Part shown: positions 53,001 through 55,090 of the stretch, one piece after another
How the letters are laid out: every line of letters begins with the position of its first letter
How positions within the stretch are numbered: position 1 is the stretch's first letter
Source of the DNA: an uncultured Albidovulum sp.
GTDB taxonomy: Bacteria; Pseudomonadota; Alphaproteobacteria; Rhodobacterales; Rhodobacteraceae
Assembly: GCA_913064775.1 (NCBI GenBank)
Contig: CAJYAD010000023.1
Location: 1-55,090 of the forward strand
DNA length: 55,090 bases
Direction of reading: 5' to 3'
Program-made: the position numbers and the translations under genes
The notes under the pieces: generated by a model
Seen by the model: only the letters and a program-made list of their open reading frames with translations
Told to the model about the DNA's origin: nothing
Databases searched by the model: none

Positions 53001-54003
53001 CCGTCACCGTGATGGCGCCGCCATGGCCTCGGGCAGAGCTCGCGTTCAGCGTGCCAGCCACCGCGACCATGCCGGAGTTGCCGCCCAGCAGCTGGATCGC
53101 ACCGCCTGCGGTCTTGCGCACACCGCGCGCTTCAATCGTGCCGGTGTTGTTCACCACCGTCTGCATCAGCGCGTCCCGCGCCTGCGCCGACAGCACCACA
53201 CGGCCGTCGCCGGCCCGGATCGCGCCGCCGTTCCTGACCTCGGCGTCAAGCGCCGCGGCACTGACCTGGAAGCTCAGCAGGCTGTTGCCTGCAAGCGTCA
53301 GGTCCACCGCGCCGCCGGCCCCCAGTGCCGCCGTCCCGCCCGGCGTGGCGATCGTGCCGTCATTCGTCACATGCCGCCCGATGAAGGCGACATAGCCGCC
53401 GTTCTCGGCCCGCACCGTGCCGTCGTTGTCCACTCCCGCCGTGCTGTCGCCGCGGAAATGCAGCGCCTTGCCCGCCATGAAGTCCGAACCGTTCACCCCC
53501 AGCGTCGAGGCGACGATTCCGCCCACATCCACCTGCGCCCCCGGCGCGAAGTAGATCCCGTTCGGGTTGACCAGGAACACCTGGCCGTTGGCATGCAGAT
53601 GGCCGTAGATCTGGCTCGCATCCGAACCGGTTACCCGGTTCAGCGCAATCGAAGCTGTCGAGGGCTGGCGGAAGGTGACCGTCTGCCCGGCGCCGATGCC
53701 GAAGCTCTTCCAGTCCAGGATCGCGCGCGCGCTCTGCTGCGTAATTGTCGTCTGATCCGCGCCCTGGTTGATCTGCGCCCGACCCGCCACCACCGACCCG
53801 CCCGTCGGCAACGCCTGCGCCGCTGGCGCCAGCCCAAGCAACATCAGAACCGCTGCGGCCTCTCCGGGGCTGAGCGTCTTGCGGATGATCCGGCGCACAC
53901 GGCGCAGATGCCGCCGCCCCCGCCCCCGCGCCGTAACCCCTTCGGGAACGGGAACAAGGCTCTCCTGCGTCCGGCTCCAGATCAGTCGGAATACATGGTT
54001 CAT
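47083..54003 (-). CDS. TpsA: giant filamentous-haemagglutinin-type exoprotein with GLUG and MBG/YDG repeats
   Basis: 2,306 residues from ATG 54003 (GGGAGG upstream). The extended signal peptide (MNHVFRLIWSRTQESLVPVP) precedes a hydrophobic core ending near AQA at about 65. The TPS secretion domain has QQSARAILDWKSFGIGAGQT, the NPNGI motif and VDVGGIVAST. From about 615 to 1,615 come three long cassettes, each with ANIDASATSGWNTNAGFAPI, FDGLGHVISTLTIN, many GGLVG-x-N ... NAYATGSVTG (GLUG) motifs and a TITDGYW end. From about 1,890 MBG/YDG-like units follow (TKTYGDTLTFGS, SRTYGDANPALTW, PTKLYDQTT). It is probably a secreted or surface-tethered adhesin, first gene of the operon tpsA-tpsB-sulfotransferase. 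Confidence 0.9.
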   Translation of the reverse strand: MNHVFRLIWSRTQESLVPVPEGVTARGRGRRHLRRVRRIIRKTLSPGEAAAVLMLLGLAPAAQALPTGGSVVAGRAQINQGADQTTITQQSARAILDWKSFGIGAGQTVTFRQPSTASIALNRVTGSDASQIYGHLHANGQVFLVNPNGIYFAPGAQVDVGGIVASTLGVNGSDFMAGKALHFRGDSTAGVDNDGTVRAENGGYVAFIGRHVTNDGTIATPGGTAALGAGGAVDLTLAGNSLLSFQVSAAALDAEVRNGGAIRAGDGRVVLSAQARDALMQTVVNNTGTIEARGVRKTAGGAIQLLGGNSGMVAVAGTLNASSARGHGGAITVTGAHVLAGAGARLLATGATGGGTIAFGGGWNGAGGARTQSAKVASSAVLDASATGQGNGGTISVWSSLAESGGQTLSFGSLLARGGPHGGNGGRIETSGHSLDVTGTHVDTSAPEGAAGEWLLDPYNVTISSAADKTSTGFTASGTNSVVNVSTLENALASNNVTVSTGTGGSQAGDITVANGMSWSSANTLTLDAYHSINIDAPISVTGSGGLALHFNDGGTGGNSAVNAPVNLTSTSSFSTQNGSAAAISYTIIDSLGAAGSTTATDLQGISGNLAGHYALGANIDASATSGWNTNAGFAPIGNQATRFTGTFDGLGHVISTLTINRPSASYVGLFGDTEGATLRDVGLLGGSVTGGNDVGGLVGANTGNATITNAYATGSVTGNGFDAGGLVGLNTNATITNAHATGKVTGDFEVGGLVGLNIGATITNAYATGSVNGSGSNVGGLVGSNNGLITNAYATGSVNGSNNVGGLVGSNNAPITNAYATGSENGSRNVGGLVGWNNALITNAYATGSVTGSSNVGGLVGLNYFNNTITDGYWNSSTTGASSGVGGGSSSGTSGATTALLASGTLAGLNNSSWSTSGNQTTPWLTANESFGTVSGHVILGTDTSAKPTYYDVIATLPQLQNINTTGLGGSYALGANIDASATSGWNTNAGFAPIGNQATPFTGTFDGLGHVISTLTINRPSASYVGLFGDTEGATLRDVGLLGGSVRGSNNIGGLVGANYNATISNAYATGSVTGNGYDVGGLIGANYNATISNAYATGGVTGNGYDIGGLIGWNNATITNAYAAGSVTGGGNYVGGLVGFEFNAAIMNAYATGSVAGGGSYVGGLVGFNFNGLITNAYATGSATGSGNVGGLVGLNTGTITDGYWNTSTTGASSGVGGGSNSGTSGATTALLASGTLAGLNNSSWSTSGNQTTPWLTANESFGTFSGHVILGTDTSAMPTYYDVIATLPQLQNINTTGLGGSYALGTNIDASATSGWNTNAGFAPIGSQATPFTGTFDGLGHVISNLTINRPSTFHVGLFGYTAGAMLRDVGLLGGSVTGGNDVGGLVGANTGNATITNAYATGSVTGSVTGNGFDAGGLVGWNSNATITNAHATGKVTGGFEVGGLVGSNTSNATITNAYATGSVTGSGNYVGGLIGASTRNATIMNAYATGSVTGSSYVSGLAGWNSGATIKNAYATGSVTGSSYVSGLVGGNSGATITNAYATGSVTGSGNYVGGLVGWNSNGTITDGYWNTSTTGVSNGVGLGLNSGASGATTSALQASLQTGFSTTTWGINAGVSYPYFKWRFPSGPSVISGAVTGVSGGNGSLGLSAAVDGTVVATTHTGANGYYNVMVDPQTAGSEALTWLDGTTISARGSAVGAMPASASGFVQGQATGLDIRAGDISHSGTETSLSAVATAFDTAKGSLSDSNILYTLSSGQLTPDANAGVWFDLTGASFTLDQSLALTGTGQAMIQSTGGLALGAGTTLSSAASGDAVRLASGGAFSNNAGSGAISTTNGRWLVYLGAPTGGHSYGGLDSGNTAVWSTAALGAVSASGDRYVFSFQPTLDFTALDRTKTYGDTLTFGSVLGTDYSVTGLEPRVNEAYLGDTAATAISGAPALTSAGAAATAGVVSSPYAIAIGLSGVTGLNGYAIGSATAGTLTVTPRNITVTADSQSRTYGDANPALTWTVGGLGLVNGDTLSGALATSATTASNVGAYAITQGTLATSSNYDLTSFTPGTLTVTPRALTGSLATGSSTYGDALAPGAATFANLVAGDSVTATVAVDTSGNTSTSGHLNAGSYTGIESVASLSGTDAGNYTIGSFSGGDYTVGQRVLSATITGNPTKLYDQTTLARLVPGDFALTGLASGDGFNVTQTKGTYATANVGTAIPVRASLAPADFSGVNGTEATNYVLPAAAIGTGTIRSLGLNSIALSTHESAITWLPVVPSTGGLRAAAPLVRPNLTIEGGGVDHKGKGQGPT
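49150..52190. repeat. Three long tandem cassettes within tpsA (~1 kb periodicity)
   Basis: The anchor CAGCCTGACGTCGCCGAGGC occurs at 52121, 51043 and 50044, that is 1,078 and 999 bases apart. Long stretches, for example around 51164-51330 and 50161-50330, are nearly identical between cassettes. Inside each are shorter ~70-75-base GLUG repeats. Unequal crossover could change cassette number. Confidence 0.85.
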
Positions 54004-54298
54004 CGACGCCTCCCATGCCGCGCAACGGGCCACATCGCGCGGAAGCGAAAAACGTCGTTACAACGCATAAGGCCACACAACTTCTTGTCCAAGGTGCTCA
54101 GTCTCGGTCAGTCGGGCGGCAGCAGCCAGTGACCTAGAATTGCCTCATACTCGCCATATTTCTGCCTCTGTACAGTCGCAACTTCGTCACCTTTCGTCAC
54201 TCCAGTGCGATATTTGCGAGACCGCGCTCAGGGGCAGACAGGACGCGTCAGGGCGGTCCGCCAGAATGCGGAGCCTGGCAGAGCGATGGCTGGATGAA
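54004..54298. promoter_or_regulatory. tpsA upstream region, no gene
   Basis: On the minus strand TTGCGA (from about 54182) with a 17-base gap to a TATGGC-like box is a weak promoter candidate. I see no operator-like repeat other than a short CTTCGTCAC/CTTTCGTCAC duplication near 54184-54200. No open frame with recognisable content. Confidence 0.3.
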
Positions 54299-54306
54299 AT
54301 CCCAAT

Positions 54307-54378
54307 CCGGGCTTCAACAAGAAGACTGTGCAACTGGTCTTTCAGCGCAAGGGTTGGCTGGTCCGCAACCCCGGCGTG
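54307..54378 (+). pseudogene. Possible IS3-family transposase (OrfB) fragment
   Basis: PGFNKKTVQLVFQRKGWLVR resembles the IS3 OrfB stretch that normally reads KRPVGFRP next and leads to the first catalytic Asp. Here it passes at once into an unrelated Arg/Pro-rich reading. Only some 24 codons remain, so the call is tentative. Confidence 0.35.
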
Positions 54379-54546
54379 TTCAGGCAGCACCCTCCGCGTG
54401 TCGAGCCGCGCGCCAACCGCGCCATAGTAGCTGTGCGCCGACGCCCCCGGCCCGACCACTGCCCCCCCAAGCTTAGCCCGATATCAATCACACCGGGACG
54501 CCGCGCCAACACATCTGGTGCGGCCCCGTCCCAGTCGCGGCCAGGC

Positions 54547-54887
54547 GCGGCGCTGGTGCATGTGAACGAGCAGTTCTTTGTGCAACACCCGACCGAAGTG
54601 CAGGCTGTGCTCGGGTCGACCCTGGCCGAGCTTCTGGCGGGTGAAAAGGAGGCCTCGGTGCGTGCGGGGCTGGGGCATTGGATCTTCGGCCACATCCATC
54701 CTTTCCCGGACGGGAACGGGCATTCGCGATGAACCTGTTTCTCGCAAGTGGCGGTTACCCGTGGACGGTCATCAAGGTCGACGATCGAACCCGATACATG
54801 GCGACGCTCGAGGAAGCGGGCGTCAGGGAAAATCTCGCGCCGTTTTCAGCCTAGATCGCAGAAAGCATGGCGGCGTTCCGGCGCTGA
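54547..54887 (+). pseudogene. Fic-domain protein, truncated and frameshifted
   Basis: A reading in one frame, TLAELLAGEKEASVRAGLGH then WIFGHIHPFPDGNGHS, holds the Fic motif HPF-x-x-GN-G but with His in place of the final Arg, then stops at 54732. The continuation MNLFLASGGYPWTVIKVDDR, TRYMATLEEAGVRENLAPF is in another frame from 54729 to TAG 54852. A few homologous residues between were deleted. AMP-transferase activity is lost. Confidence 0.75.
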
Positions 54888-55051
54888 CCTGGCAAGAGGC
54901 TCACCGGTGGCGCGACTCTCCGGCGAAATGCCACGCCGGAGCGCCCCGTCCCTGCGGGCGTGATTCACCGGCAAGATTCGACCCCGGCACTTGCCTTTCC
55001 ACTGGTCTGGATATACATTTCAGTAAGGCTATCATTCTTGTGGAGATCAAT

Positions 55052-55090
55052 ATGCAGGTTGCACGATGGGGCAATTCGCTTGCCGTCCGC
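55052..55090 (+). CDS. MazE/AbrB-type antitoxin, first 13 codons (partial)
   Basis: ATG 55052 with GTGGAGATC upstream begins MQVARWGNSLAVR, the hallmark start of SpoVT-AbrB/MazE-family antitoxins, and runs off the window. A toxin gene (PemK/MazF or PIN type) would be expected just beyond the edge. AT-rich sequence at 55,005-55,045 is a plausible promoter. Confidence 0.7.
   Translation, partial: MQVARWGNSLAVR

Noticed and set aside
52681-54132. 483-codon and other long plus-strand frames opposite tpsA
   Set aside because: The minus strand has a signal peptide, TPS domain and regular repeats; the plus reading is the low-complexity complement of these.
1-55090. tRNA, rRNA or riboswitch genes
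   Set aside because: I looked for cloverleaf-type arms and conserved rRNA stretches in the gaps and saw none; the gaps are short or filled with mobile-element remains.

Overview
The window reads as GC-rich alphaproteobacterial DNA, most likely from a Rhodobacteraceae-type genome. Evidence is the strong GC bias (long open frames occur antisense to nearly every gene), the Brucella/rhizobium-style erythritol genes, the ALDH16-type dehydrogenase and the kinds of insertion-sequence relics. Genus cannot be fixed from the sequence.

1-16,570, erythritol regulon. On the minus strand lie eryR (DeoR repressor), eryH (TIM-like isomerase) and eryI (RpiB-like isomerase). They are followed by a chimeric frame that joins an FGGY kinase to a solute-binding protein and runs off the left edge. 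Transketolase and a small transaldolase face away from eryR. Further right come eryABC, a dead type II lumazine synthase (RibH2) and the SorC regulator eryD. The import system (DUF2291 protein, eryE, eryF, eryG) is divergent from eryA and ends at a good hairpin. By Brucella precedent, EryA/B/C/H/I convert erythritol to D-erythrose 4-phosphate, which the local transketolase/transaldolase pair can feed into central metabolism.

16,570-26,210, second short-polyol or ketose system, all minus strand. It holds an SDR dehydrogenase, DhaK, DhaL and an RbsABC-type importer. A second DhaL is translationally coupled to a 695-residue protein that fuses a complete SorC regulator to a complete DhaK. A tetritol/tetrulose substrate is inferred from the neighbourhood only.

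26,280-36,390, probable 2-deoxyribose operon, minus strand: LacI repressor, ABC ATPase, permease, binding protein, SnoaL-like protein, ribokinase-like kinase, DeoC aldolase and a tandem ALDH16-type aldehyde dehydrogenase. A long perfect inverted repeat lies just upstream of lacI. A broken IS6 transposase sits at the downstream end.

36,400-44,100, scrap-yard of truncated mobile elements (IS66, IS256, IS3, IS21 twice, IS6, IS1380) and broken genes. Two defence-type pairs survive: hipB-hipA and a small protein plus an AbiEii-like nucleotidyltransferase. Two palindromes resembling repABC-type centromere sites lie at 37.34-37.41 kb.

44,238-54,003, minus-strand operon: a 2,306-residue two-partner-secretion exoprotein (TpsA), its outer-membrane transporter (TpsB) and a sulfotransferase-like protein. 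The right edge holds a dead Fic gene and the first codons of a MazE/AbrB-type antitoxin.
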